Below are positions 43,816 through 52,461 of a stretch of DNA of 64,000 nt, piece after piece. The position numbers were made by a program, and so were the translations under genes. Positions within the stretch are counted from its first letter, which is position 1. Each line of letters opens with the position of its first letter. The notes below the pieces were generated by a model. It did not search any database, was not told the origin of the DNA, and was given only the letters and a program-made list of their open reading frames with translations. This stretch comes from JAJEAO01 sp963667635 (lineage in GTDB: Bacteria; Acidobacteriota; Vicinamibacteria; Marinacidobacterales; Marinacidobacteraceae), in assembly GCA_965232015.1 (NCBI GenBank), contig OZ246946.1, forward strand, positions 1,612,001-1,676,000, read 5' to 3'.

Positions 43816-44702
43816 ACCGGCCCCCGCCCGGTCGCCCGGGCCGCGAGCAGGAGTCCGCGGGCGAGCGCGCGAAGCTCGGCCATGCTCCCGCCGGCGTGGA
43901 GAGCCGCGGCCGGAGGCAGAGCGAGACGGTCCAGCGAAGCGCCGCCCACGACGAGAACCGCCCCGAGGCTCCTCGCCTCTTCGGCGACGCGGAGCAGTCG
44001 CCGACGCAGGGCGCGCGGGTTCACGGCCACGCTGACGCTCAACCAGACGAGCGTCGGCCGGAGCGACGCGGCCCCGATCGCGATCGTCTCCAGCGGGGTC
44101 TCGGGGCCGAGATTCACGGCCTGCATTCCGGCGTCCTCCAGCGTGGCGGCAGCGGCGAGTGAGGGCAGCACATACGGATCTCCGGAGGGCGCTCCCCCCA
44201 GCGCCACCGGAGCATCCGGCGCCGGCGGGAGCAGCGCACGCAGGCGAATCATCGCCGAAACCGCGATCTCGGTGGCCCGGTGCTCTTCGAAGACTCCTGC
44301 CGGATGCCGCCGCCACCGCTCGCCCACCCGAACCATGGCGCTCCGAAGCGGCCCGTCGGCGATCTCGGCGACGCTCGCGCCACCGAGGAAGCGCATCTCC
44401 AGCAGGCCGCGCGCCTCGGCGGCCCGGCCCGCGATGAGATGGCCGTGCAGCGCGTCGTCGAAATCGCCGGGAGAGAGCTTCGGCTCGCCCGCGACCAGCC
44501 CGAGCCGCCGGGGGCGGACCACTTCGGCGCCGCTGGAGCGGATGTAGCGGACCGCCTCCTCGACCGGGACGCGGCGGTGGCCGCCGGCGGTCCGGCTGGC
44601 GGCGATCCGGCCGGCGTCGATCCAGCGTTTCACCGAAGAATCGCTGACACCCATGGCGTCGGCGAGCTGCGCGGTCGTCAACCAAGTGTGAACGGTATGC
44701 AT
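43812..44702 (-). CDS. CarH/LitR-like MerR-family regulator with a cobalamin-type domain
   Basis: Predicted light-responsive transcription factor of 296 residues. A MerR helix-turn-helix (residues 6-55) is followed by a four-helix domain and a Rossmann-like B12-binding domain. W130, E140 and H141 reproduce the W-x9-EH motif that in CarH packs against the adenosyl group. The lower axial His of CarH (His177 in the Thermus protein, in a GD-x-H context) is Tyr177 here (GDPY), and His132 is Arg131. Thus the cobalamin pocket is recognisable but both cobalt ligands are gone. It diverges from the amine oxidase operon and is coupled to the desaturase, so it probably controls both. Confidence 0.87.
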   Translation of the reverse strand: MHTVHTWLTTAQLADAMGVSDSSVKRWIDAGRIAASRTAGGHRRVPVEEAVRYIRSSGAEVVRPRRLGLVAGEPKLSPGDFDDALHGHLIAGRAAEARGLLEMRFLGGASVAEIADGPLRSAMVRVGERWRRHPAGVFEEHRATEIAVSAMIRLRALLPPAPDAPVALGGAPSGDPYVLPSLAAAATLEDAGMQAVNLGPETPLETIAIGAASLRPTLVWLSVSVAVNPRALRRRLLRVAEEARSLGAVLVVGGASLDRLALPPAAALHAGGSMAELRALARGLLLAARATGRGPV

Positions 44703-44864
44703 GTTTCCAGTCTTCTCGACACCGGACCGTACCGCATGAGAATATCGTATATTTCCGCGATGACTCCGATCGTCGCTCTCTGGCTACGGATCGGTCATGA
44801 GACTGATTTGCATGTTTTCTGATCCTCCCCTGGGCCGACTCCTCGCGGGCCCGCCGGACGCCCG
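44703..44864. promoter_or_regulatory. divergent control region of the light/lipid locus
   Basis: This 162-base region is clearly AT-richer than its surroundings, especially GAGAATATCGTATATTTC (44740-44757), which is partly palindromic. Direct repeats GCATGTTTCC (44699-44708)/GCATGTTTTC (44810-44819) and CATGAGA (twice) could be MerR-type operator half-sites. TATACGAT on the minus strand could serve as -10 for the regulator. No experimentally known site is matched. Confidence 0.4.
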
Positions 44865-46175
44865 ATGATGTCGCCGTCGCGATGGAACGGCCCGACCGGA
44901 GGAGCGCCGGGACCGGGGGAGCGCCGGGCGCCGGGACAGCGGGTCGCAGTCATCGGAGCGGGCGTTTCCGGTCTGGTGGCGGCGCGGCTGCTCTCGGAGC
45001 GCCACCTCGTGACCGTCTTCGAAGCCGGGGAGCGCGTCGGAGGGCACACGGTCACGACCCGGGTGACCGAGCCCTCTGGCTCCCTCGCCGTGGACGCCGG
45101 TTTCATCGTCTTCAACGAGCGGAACTACCCGCACTTCGTCCGGCTGCTCGCCGAGCTCGGCGTCGAGACGCGCCCCACCTCGATGAGCTTCGGCGTGACC
45201 TGCGAACACAGCGGGCTGGAGTACGCCGGCGGTCACCTCGACGGCCTGTTCGCCTCCCGCCGGAACCTGCTCCGGCCGCGCCACTACCGCTTCCTGGTGG
45301 ACATCCTGCGGTTCCACCGGGCGGCGAAGCGCGCGCTCGGAAGCGGGCTCGGAGGGACGCTCCGCGACTTCCTCGCCACCCGCCGCCTCGGTCAGGCGGT
45401 CGCCGAGCAGTACCTGATCCCGCTGACCGCGGCGATCTGGTCCACCGACCCGGGCCGGATCCTCGACGCGCCCGCCCGATTCGTGCTCGGATTTCTCGAC
45501 AACCACCGTCTCCTCGACCTGTCCGGGCGACCGGTCTGGCGCGTCATCCGCGGCGGGTCGCAGCGCTACGTGGACCGACTCGTCGAGCCGTTCAGCGATC
45601 ACATCCGGGTGCGGACTCCGGTGCGTCGGGTTCGGCGGCGTCGGGACGGCGTGGAGGTCGTGACCGACGTCGGCCGGGAACGGTTCGATCAGGTCGTGGT
45701 CGCCACCCACAGCGACCAGGCGCTTCGGATGCTGGCGCCGCCCACGCGGCTCGAGCGGCAAGTTCTCGGCGCGATCCGGTACCAGGCCAACCCGGCGATC
45801 CTGCACACCGACACCTCGGTGCTGCCCCGGCGGCGGCGCGCCTGGGCGAGCTGGAACGTCCGCACCCGGAGCGAGCCCGGGCGACCGGTGGCGGTGACCT
45901 ATGACATGACCCGGCTCCAGAGCCTGCCCACGGCCACGACCTACTGCGTCTCCCTCAACCTCGAGGACCGGGTGGACGAGCGCCAGGTGCTGGCCCGATT
46001 CGACTTCGCTCACCCCCGGTTCACCGAGGCGGCGGTGGACGCCCAGGCCCGCCACGCCGAAGTCAGCGGAACCGACCGGGTCCACTTCTGCGGCGCCTAC
46101 TGGGGGCATGGCTTCCACGAGGACGGCGTCGTGAGCGGGCTCGCGGTCGCCCGGCGCTTCGGGATCGAGGAATGA
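44865..46175 (+). CDS. NAD(P)/FAD-dependent amine-oxidase-like oxidoreductase
   Basis: Flavoprotein of 436 residues. The FAD dinucleotide-binding motif RVAVIGAGVSGLVAARLL is followed by GGHTVT and, at the C-terminus, HFCGAYWGHGFHEDGV, typical of the amine-oxidase-like family linked to CFA and DUF1365 genes. In Rhodobacter, flavoproteins of such clusters act on methylated fatty acids on the route to furan fatty acids; that this one does so is inference. It starts a four-gene operon with overlaps (ATGA to the DUF1365 gene). Confidence 0.88.
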   Translation: MMSPSRWNGPTGGAPGPGERRAPGQRVAVIGAGVSGLVAARLLSERHLVTVFEAGERVGGHTVTTRVTEPSGSLAVDAGFIVFNERNYPHFVRLLAELGVETRPTSMSFGVTCEHSGLEYAGGHLDGLFASRRNLLRPRHYRFLVDILRFHRAAKRALGSGLGGTLRDFLATRRLGQAVAEQYLIPLTAAIWSTDPGRILDAPARFVLGFLDNHRLLDLSGRPVWRVIRGGSQRYVDRLVEPFSDHIRVRTPVRRVRRRRDGVEVVTDVGRERFDQVVVATHSDQALRMLAPPTRLERQVLGAIRYQANPAILHTDTSVLPRRRRAWASWNVRTRSEPGRPVAVTYDMTRLQSLPTATTYCVSLNLEDRVDERQVLARFDFAHPRFTEAAVDAQARHAEVSGTDRVHFCGAYWGHGFHEDGVVSGLAVARRFGIEE

Positions 46176-46921
46176 GCGGCCGGCGCAGCGCGCTCTACGT
46201 GGGACGGGTACGCCACCGGAGGCTCTCGCCCCGCCCCCACGCCTTCGACTATCCGCTCTACATGACCTTGCTGGACCTCTCCGAGCTGGACACCGTGTTC
46301 GCCGACCGCTGGCTGTGGTCGGGGCGCCGCCGGAACCTGGTCTGGTTCGACCGGCGCGACCATCTGGGCGACCCGGCGATCCCGCTCGACGAGGCGGTGC
46401 GCGACCTGGTGGAGGCGCGGACCGGCCGCCGCCCCGCGGGGGCGATCCGGTTGCTCACCCACCTGCGCAGCTTCGGGCACTGCTTCAATCCGCTGAGCCT
46501 CTACTACTGCTTCGACCCGGAGGACCGGACCGTGGAGGCCCTCGTCGCCGAGGTCCACAACACGCCGTGGGGAGAGCGCCACTGCTACGTGCTCGCCGGG
46601 GCCGAGGCCGCGATCGGCGAGGCTCGGATTCGCAAGGAGTTCCATGTGTCGCCGTTCCTGCCCATGGACATGGAGTACCGGTGGCGGGCGACCCGGCCGG
46701 GTGAGCGGCTCGTGGTCCACATCGAGAACCGACAGGGCGGCGCGCGCGTCTTCGAAGCGGCTCTCCGCCTCGAACGGCGCGAGATCCATGGCCGGCGCCT
46801 CGCCTGGGCGCTCGTCCGTTTCCCGGCGATGACCGTGCAGGTCGTCGCTCGCATCCACTGGGAGGCCCTCAGGCTGTGGCTCAAGAGAACACCGTTCCAT
46901 CCGCATCCCGGGCGCTGCTGA
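46172..46921 (+). CDS. DUF1365 family protein
   Basis: A 249-residue protein with the DUF1365 hallmarks: LYVGRVRHRRLSPRPHAFDYPLY at the N-terminus, LLTHLRSFGHCFNPLSLYYC, VAEVHNTPWGERHCYVL and KEFHVSPFLPMDMEY. The biochemical role is not established, but the family nearly always travels with an amine-oxidase-like gene and CFA synthases, as here. It overlaps both neighbours (4 and 46 bases). Confidence 0.92.
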   Translation: MSGRRSALYVGRVRHRRLSPRPHAFDYPLYMTLLDLSELDTVFADRWLWSGRRRNLVWFDRRDHLGDPAIPLDEAVRDLVEARTGRRPAGAIRLLTHLRSFGHCFNPLSLYYCFDPEDRTVEALVAEVHNTPWGERHCYVLAGAEAAIGEARIRKEFHVSPFLPMDMEYRWRATRPGERLVVHIENRQGGARVFEAALRLERREIHGRRLAWALVRFPAMTVQVVARIHWEALRLWLKRTPFHPHPGRC

Positions 46922-48183
46922 GTGCGAGCGGCCGGTGGCGGGACCGCGTCTCCCGCCCGCTGGTGCTCGCGCGACTCCGCGCGATCGAATCGGGTCGGCT
47001 CGAGATCGCCGAGGGATCGGCTCGCCACGCGTTCGGGCGCGTCGCCGGCCATCCGCCGCTCGCGGCCCGGCTGACGGTCCACGATCCGGTGTGCTGGACC
47101 GCGCTCGCCTTCGGCGGATCGGTCGGAGCCGGCGAAGCATGGTCCCACGGCTGGTGGAGCTCCGGGGATCCGACCGCCGTCGTGCGCATCCTGGCCCGCA
47201 ACCGGGCCGCCCTCGGCCGACTCGACGGAGGCCCCGCCCGGCTCGCGCGACCGCTCCGGCGGCTCCGGCACGCCCTCCGTCGGAACACTCCCGCCGGAAG
47301 CCGGAGGAACATCGCGGCCCACTACGACACCGGCAACGACTTCTTCGCCACGTTCCTCGACACCGGCCTCAGCTATTCCTGCGCCGTCTTCGAGCGCCCC
47401 GATGCCTCGCTGGAGGAGGCGCAGCAGGCGAAACTGGAACGGGTCTGCCGCAAGCTGGACCTCGGCCCCGGGGACCGGGTAGCGGAGATCGGCACCGGAT
47501 GGGGATCCCTCGCGATCCACGCGGCGCGGACGCGGGGCTGCCGGGTGGTGACGACCACGATCTCCGAGCAGCAACTCGCCTACGCCCGGCGCGCCGTGGC
47601 CGAAGCCGGCGTCTCGGATCTCGTCACGGTGCTCGGGGAGGACTACCGGACGCTGGCCAGACGGCTTCCCGGCAGGTTCGACCGGCTCGTCTCCATCGAA
47701 ATGGTCGAAGCGGTCGGCCACTCCGGATTGCCCGACTATCTCGCCGCCGTCTCCCGGCTGCTCCGACCCGACGGGCTCGCGCTGCTCCAGGCGATCCTCA
47801 TTCCGGATCAGCGCTACGAGAGCTACCGCCGCTCGGTGGACTTCACGCAGCGCCACGTCTTTCCCGGCGGGCTGCTGCCGTCGCTCGCGCGGATCCAGAC
47901 CTGCGCGGCGACGGCGTCCGATCTGCGCCTCCTCGACCTCGAGGACCTCACCGCGCACTACCCCCCGACGCTGGCGGCGTGGCGGGCGCGGTTCGAAGCG
48001 CACGAGGATCGGATCGCCCAACTCGGGGTGTCCCGGTGGGAGCGGCGCAAGTGGCGCTTCTATTTCGCCTACTGCGAAGCGGGCTTCCTCGAGCGAACCG
48101 TCTCGGTGGCTCAGCTCCTCTACGCGAATCCGGGATTTCGGGGACGACTGGAGCGGCGCCGGTGGACCCCTCCCCTGCGATGA
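46876..48183 (+). CDS. cyclopropane-fatty-acyl-phospholipid synthase family methyltransferase (1)
   Basis: SAM-dependent enzyme of 435 residues. An N-terminal SCP2-like lipid-binding half is followed by the CFA catalytic domain: NIAAHYDTGNDFFATFLD, the SAM loop VAEIGTGWGSLAIHAA, SIEMVEAVGHSG and FTQRHVFPGGLLPS. It transfers a methylene or methyl group to unsaturated phospholipid acyl chains. Whether it makes cyclopropane rings or methyl branches (UfaM-like) is not decided by sequence inspection. Confidence 0.93.
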   Translation: MAQENTVPSASRALLSASGRWRDRVSRPLVLARLRAIESGRLEIAEGSARHAFGRVAGHPPLAARLTVHDPVCWTALAFGGSVGAGEAWSHGWWSSGDPTAVVRILARNRAALGRLDGGPARLARPLRRLRHALRRNTPAGSRRNIAAHYDTGNDFFATFLDTGLSYSCAVFERPDASLEEAQQAKLERVCRKLDLGPGDRVAEIGTGWGSLAIHAARTRGCRVVTTTISEQQLAYARRAVAEAGVSDLVTVLGEDYRTLARRLPGRFDRLVSIEMVEAVGHSGLPDYLAAVSRLLRPDGLALLQAILIPDQRYESYRRSVDFTQRHVFPGGLLPSLARIQTCAATASDLRLLDLEDLTAHYPPTLAAWRARFEAHEDRIAQLGVSRWERRKWRFYFAYCEAGFLERTVSVAQLLYANPGFRGRLERRRWTPPLR

Positions 48184-49412
48184 AGGGCGCCCTCGATCTC
48201 GCCGAGCGCGGTCTCCTGCCCGATCCGCTGCTCCGACTCGGCGTTCGTCTCCTGATCCGCCGGCGCCTCCGGGAGCTTCAGGCTGCGCCCGCCGCCGGCG
48301 GGGAGGTCATGGAGAAGCTGCGGTCGGGACCGCTGGCCACGGATACCGACGCCGCGAACGCCCAGCACTACGAGGTTCCGCCGGAGTTCTTCCAGATCGT
48401 GCTCGGGCGCTTCCTGAAGTACTCCTGCGGCTACTGGCCCGAGGGAGTCCGGACGCTGGACGGCGCCGAGGCCGCCGCTCTCGACCTCGCTTGCAGCCGC
48501 GCCGGAGTCGAGGACGGGATGGAGATCCTCGACCTGGGGTGCGGGTGGGGGTCGCTCACGCGGTGGATCGCGGCGCGGTATCCGAACTGCCGGATCACCG
48601 CGATGTCCAACTCCCGCTCGCAGGGGTCCTTCCTGATCCGCGCGGCGCGGGAGGCGGGCTTCGACGGCGTGACCGTGCGGACGGCAGACGTGAACCGCTT
48701 CCAGCCGGACGGCAAGTTCGACCGCGTCCTCTCGATCGAGATGGTGGAACACATGCGAAACCTCGCCGGGCTCCTCGACCGGGTAACGCGCTGGCTGACC
48801 CCGGACGGCAGGCTCTTCCTCCATCATTTCTGCCACCGGACAACTCCGTATCTGTTCGAGGACCGGGGTCCCGGTGACTGGATGGCCCGCGAGTTCTTCA
48901 CCGGCGGCGTGATGCCATCGGAAGACCTCCTGCACCACTTCGCCGGGCCTCTGGAGCTGGAGGCGCGGTGGCGAGTCGGCGGGCTCCACTACGCCCGGAC
49001 GGCCGAGGCATGGCTCGCGAACCTCGACCGCCACCGGGAGAAGGCCCGCGCGGTGTTCGCCAGTGCGCCCGGACCGGACGCCGAACGCTGGATCCGGCGA
49101 TGGCGGCTCTTCTTCCTCGCCGTCGTCGGGACGTTCGGCTGGGACGAAGGCCGCGAGTGGTTCGTCAGCCACTCACTCTGGCGCCCCCGGCGCTGTGACC
49201 GCGGCGAACCACACCTGGCAGCCAACCGACCCGCAGTCCGCCCGCCGCACGGGCGACCAGGCACCGACAGCCATGTCGTCGTCACCGCTCTCACGCGCCT
49301 CCTCGATCTGGAATGGGGCCGGCCTCCAAAGGCGGGCCGCGACCCCGAAAGTGTCGCATTTTCGATGCGCATTAACAGGGGAGGCGCTGCTGGCATTTCG
49401 ACTCTCCGGTGA
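48180..49412 (+). CDS. CFA-family SAM-dependent methyltransferase (2), C-terminus altered
   Basis: A second CFA-related methyltransferase, coupled to the first (ATGA). Motifs are AQHYEVPPEFFQIVLG, YSCGYWP, ILDLGCGWGSLTRWIAARYP and SIEMVEHMRN. It lacks the long N-terminal half of enzyme 1 and resembles the class near coclaurine N-methyltransferases and CFA-like proteins. Homology ends at about 49190 (EWFVSHSLWRPRR). The frame then continues for about 70 residues of unrelated composition and stops at 49412 inside DNA derived from an IS256-type transposase. The native end was probably replaced at this junction. Confidence 0.83.
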   Translation: MKGALDLAERGLLPDPLLRLGVRLLIRRRLRELQAAPAAGGEVMEKLRSGPLATDTDAANAQHYEVPPEFFQIVLGRFLKYSCGYWPEGVRTLDGAEAAALDLACSRAGVEDGMEILDLGCGWGSLTRWIAARYPNCRITAMSNSRSQGSFLIRAAREAGFDGVTVRTADVNRFQPDGKFDRVLSIEMVEHMRNLAGLLDRVTRWLTPDGRLFLHHFCHRTTPYLFEDRGPGDWMAREFFTGGVMPSEDLLHHFAGPLELEARWRVGGLHYARTAEAWLANLDRHREKARAVFASAPGPDAERWIRRWRLFFLAVVGTFGWDEGREWFVSHSLWRPRRCDRGEPHLAANRPAVRPPHGRPGTDSHVVVTALTRLLDLEWGRPPKAGRDPESVAFSMRINRGGAAGISTLR

Positions 49413-49667
49413 AGCACTGGCGGCACATCAGGACGACGGCCTCCACCGGGAGGACTGGCCCGATCGAGAGCGTCTTCGCGACGGCAAGGCGCCCGACGAT
49501 GACGAGCAAGGGTTGCCTGTCGCACCCAACGGCGCTTGACAATGGTGTTCAAGCTCGTGAAGGCGGCCAGGGAGAGTTGGCGTCGTCTGAACAGGAGCCC
49601 GAAGTTGCCCTTGGCCCTCGAGGGCGTCACAGTCGAGGACGGCCAGCAGCCCACCAGACCGAAATAG
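49360..49667 (+). pseudogene. remnant of an IS256-family transposase (C-terminal part)
   Basis: Across three frames the end of an IS256-type transposase can be read: GEALLAF, then HFDSPVKHWRHIRTT, then GPIESVFATARR...KGCLSHPTAL, then MVFKLVKAARESWRRLN ending at TAG 49665-49667. At least two frameshifts and a small insertion (after HIRTT) disable it. No inverted repeats or N-terminal part were found. Confidence 0.78.
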
Positions 49668-49740
49668 TCGCCGCCGCCCGATCATGCCGTCATCCACTTT
49701 CGGCGATAGCTCCTAAACGGCTCCCGGCAAGCACGACCGA

Positions 49741-51039
49741 TCAATGCCTGGTCATGTAGCCATGCTTCTTATTGATCCGGCGCAACCCCGATAGCGTGTA
49801 CTGGTTGCTCTTCAGTCGATTACACGGGCCGCAGAGTAAGACTCGGTTGGAGATATGATTAAGGCCCCCGTCGGAGCGTGGAGTGTTGTGATCGAGTTCC
49901 AAGTAGCGGGGATCGTCGAAGGATCGGTCGCAACCCTGACAGCGCGCCCCGTGCTGATCAAGCAGAAACTCTCGCATCTTCGGCTTGGACATGTAGGGAC
50001 CACGTGGCTCATGGAGGCGCAGTTTCGGCCGGAGAAACGGAACCGCATCATGTCCTTCGTCGGTCCTCTGCGGTTCATCGGCCGTGAACGTGATGTCCTT
50101 CCACAATAGAAGTCCCGTCCCCCCGGATGCGGTTGCTAGTCCCTCCTGTTGAAGCCGGTCCATTACGACTTGCTTGGCCTTGTGCCATATGTCAATCCCT
50201 ACCCACGCGCGACCCAAACGCTCGGCAGCCACGAGCGTCGTCGCACAGCCCGCGAACGGATCACAGACGACGTCCCCCTCCCTAGAGGAAGCTGCCACGA
50301 TGCGCGAATAGAGATCAAGGGGTTTCTGCGTGGGAAAGCCGGTTCTCTCCTTCGCCATGTTATTCAGCGACGGGAATCCGGTCCACACATCTGTGGCCCC
50401 CTTAGTCTGCCCTTTCATTCGATTTGACGTAGCAGGCACGCTCGGCTTGTCGAAGTAGTAGTGCTTGGTCTTAGAGTAGAAGAGGATGATGTCGTGCTTC
50501 TGAGAGTAGTAGCGATGAGAGGAACCGCCCAGACCATAGGCCCAGACAATCTCATTCCTGAACATCTTCCAGCCGAAGATTGCATCCATAAGAGCTTTGA
50601 GATAGTGGCTCGCCGTTGGATCGCAGTGCAAGTAGATGCTTCCTCTACTCTTCAGCACTCGCCGCATTTCGAGCAACCGCACAGCCATGAAGCAGAGGAA
50701 TGCGCCCATGTCGGAGCCAACCTCCTCTCTAGGCCGTCGCAGGTTCTTCTTCGTCTGGCGCATATAGACGGCGTTAGCGGCATCAATGACCTCCCACACC
50801 GGGGGCCAATCGTCCTGGATCTTCGAGATCCACTCGGAATGCACATCCTCCTCCCATGACCATCGGTCTTGAAAAGATGCCCCGCTAGCCAAGCTGTCCG
50901 GGGTGGCGTGGAAGTCCCGGCCTTTCTTGAATGGAGGATCGGTGGCAATGAGATCCACTGACTCCGAGTTCATCGCCCGGAGAACCTGTAGATTGTCCCC
51001 GTGGAACAGTGTCCGGTTCGCCCAGTTCGCCTTAGCCAT
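49741..51039 (-). CDS. DNA methyltransferase (N4/N6, beta-class order) fused to an HNH nuclease domain
   Basis: Protein of 432 residues. The methyltransferase part has the DPPF catalytic motif (residues 34-37, LIATDPPFKKG), then QKHDIILFY, FPTQKP and the SAM motif CDPFAGCATT (259-268): motif IV before motif I, as in beta-class enzymes. Residues about 350-420 form an HNH domain: C367xxC370, D383-H384, N-rich middle and C403xxC406 (LCGPCNRLK). Both activities in one chain suggest a compact restriction-modification or phage-type enzyme. The GC content and codon use are lower than in flanking genes. It sits between two mobile-element remnants and near an mcrC pseudogene. Confidence 0.87.
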   Translation of the reverse strand: MAKANWANRTLFHGDNLQVLRAMNSESVDLIATDPPFKKGRDFHATPDSLASGASFQDRWSWEEDVHSEWISKIQDDWPPVWEVIDAANAVYMRQTKKNLRRPREEVGSDMGAFLCFMAVRLLEMRRVLKSRGSIYLHCDPTASHYLKALMDAIFGWKMFRNEIVWAYGLGGSSHRYYSQKHDIILFYSKTKHYYFDKPSVPATSNRMKGQTKGATDVWTGFPSLNNMAKERTGFPTQKPLDLYSRIVAASSREGDVVCDPFAGCATTLVAAERLGRAWVGIDIWHKAKQVVMDRLQQEGLATASGGTGLLLWKDITFTADEPQRTDEGHDAVPFLRPKLRLHEPRGPYMSKPKMREFLLDQHGARCQGCDRSFDDPRYLELDHNTPRSDGGLNHISNRVLLCGPCNRLKSNQYTLSGLRRINKKHGYMTRH

Positions 51040-51083
51040 GCGCGAACGCTACCAGCCCAAAGAAACCTGAGTCAAGCACTGCC

Positions 51084-51090
51084 TATAGTC
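51084..51090. repeat. target-site duplication of the ISKra4-type element, left
   Basis: TATAGTC directly before the left inverted repeat; the identical heptamer follows the right inverted repeat at 52919-52925. Confidence 0.8.
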
Positions 51091-51120
51091 GGGGTGCACG
51101 ACAAATTTGTGAGATAGGGC

Positions 51121-52461
51121 TCATCCGGCGGCGCGGCGTTCCCAGAAGTCGTCGAAGCGGTTGGAGAGGATGGCGGATCGGAGGGCGATGATGGCGTTGG
51201 CGCCAGGGACGGACCAGTGCATGCCGCCGTTCTTGAGGCGGCGGGCGACGATGGATTTGCAGCCTCCTTCGAGAACGCCGGTGGAGACGCACAGGCCCTG
51301 GCGGCGGAAGGCGGGGTATCGCATGCGCGGGCGGTTGCGGCGGAAGTAGCCGAGGGCCTTGCTGGCCTCGTCGCAGGAGTTGGCGTGGGCGGCGAGCGCG
51401 GCGAGGAGATCGTCGAAGTGGCCGCGGTCGAGCTCGTCGCGTCGGCGTTTGCCCCATTGGCGGGCGAGGTCGGAGCCGGGGCCGTAGAGGGCCTTGGCGA
51501 CCTCGAAGAGGTGGCCCTTGGCGTGGAAGATGTCGAGGATCTGGATGGCGTCGGGAAGGTGTTCCTCGGTGAAGTTCCAGATCCAGGCGGCGCCGTCACC
51601 GAGGACGACGTGGCGAGGGGCGTCGAGGAAGCGGCGGCGCAGGATTTCGCGGAGGGCGCGGCGGGCGAAGGGCGGGATCTCGGTGTCGGTGTCGTGGATC
51701 GCGACGGTCTCGATGGCGGCGTTGTAGGAGACGGAGTGGAGATCACGGACGGGGTTGCCGTGCCGGTCCCGGGTGTCGGCGGACCAGATGACGGCGATCT
51801 TGGCTTCGCGGGTTCTGGCGGGGAGGCCGGGGCGCTTGCCGGTGCGGCCGTGGGTCTCGGTCGGGCGGACGGGGACGCCGGTGCCGTCGAGCCCGAGATA
51901 GAGGGTATGGGCGGGCGAGGGCTCGGGTTCGACGACCTGTTCCTCGTCGGCGGCGATGCTGCGGCCGAGAGCCTCGGCGGCGCGCTCCACCTTCTTCGGG
52001 GGGATGCCGAGCCCGGCGAGATCGAGGAGGAGTTCGCTGCTGTCGGCGAAGCTGAGCCGGGCGGCGGTGATGCCGGTCATGCGGAGAGCGGCGGGGGAGA
52101 GGGACTGGCGAGTGAGCCCGAGCGCGCGGTCGCGGGGGGCGAAGCCCGCGGCGCAGGACTCGCAGTGGTACCAGGCGCGGGTGAGGGTGATGGGCCCGAG
52201 GGCGGTGGTGAAGGTCTTGGGGCGGCGGCCGACGTAACGCGCATCGGCGCCGCAGTCGCAGGAGAGCCGGGCGTTGCGGCCGTCGGAATGGTCGGCATTC
52301 AGGCGTTGAGCCAGCAGGCGGGCCATGATCTGGAGCGCCGCGGCGCGGGCGGCGGTCTCGACCACCTCGAAGTCGAGATCGTCGAGCGGGCCCTCGCCGA
52401 TCAGCCGCTCGACTTCGGCGGCGCTCGCGGCGGCGAGGCGCGTCGCGAGGCCCCCTTTTTT
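51121..52461 (-). CDS. ISKra4-family transposase (downstream frame, reached by -1 frameshift)
   Basis: Transposase part of the insertion sequence, read from the frameshift site at 52455-52461 to the stop at 51121. Features are a zinc-binding N-terminal part (CDCGADARYVGRR, WYHCESCAAGFAPRD), the catalytic core with LYLGLDGTGVPV, VVLGDGAAWIWN and DIFHAKGHLFEVAKAL, and the terminal GVLEGGCKSIVARRLKNGGMHWS. The frame has no convincing start of its own: upstream of the slip site it is a shadow of the accessory frame. Sequence looks intact, so it may be active. Confidence 0.88.
   Translation of the reverse strand, partial: KKGGLATRLAAASAAEVERLIGEGPLDDLDFEVVETAARAAALQIMARLLAQRLNADHSDGRNARLSCDCGADARYVGRRPKTFTTALGPITLTRAWYHCESCAAGFAPRDRALGLTRQSLSPAALRMTGITAARLSFADSSELLLDLAGLGIPPKKVERAAEALGRSIAADEEQVVEPEPSPAHTLYLGLDGTGVPVRPTETHGRTGKRPGLPARTREAKIAVIWSADTRDRHGNPVRDLHSVSYNAAIETVAIHDTDTEIPPFARRALREILRRRFLDAPRHVVLGDGAAWIWNFTEEHLPDAIQILDIFHAKGHLFEVAKALYGPGSDLARQWGKRRRDELDRGHFDDLLAALAAHANSCDEASKALGYFRRNRPRMRYPAFRRQGLCVSTGVLEGGCKSIVARRLKNGGMHWSVPGANAIIALRSAILSNRFDDFWERRAAG

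Noticed and set aside
43816..44685. N-terminal extension of the desaturase frame through the CarH-like gene
   Set aside because: Composition is Arg/Ala-rich antisense type; ATG 43815 gives a complete desaturase of normal length.
46935..48179. Long plus-strand frame upstream of the second CFA-type gene (total 825 codons)
   Set aside because: The first 415 codons are the out-of-frame shadow of the first CFA synthase; the real start is ATG 48180.
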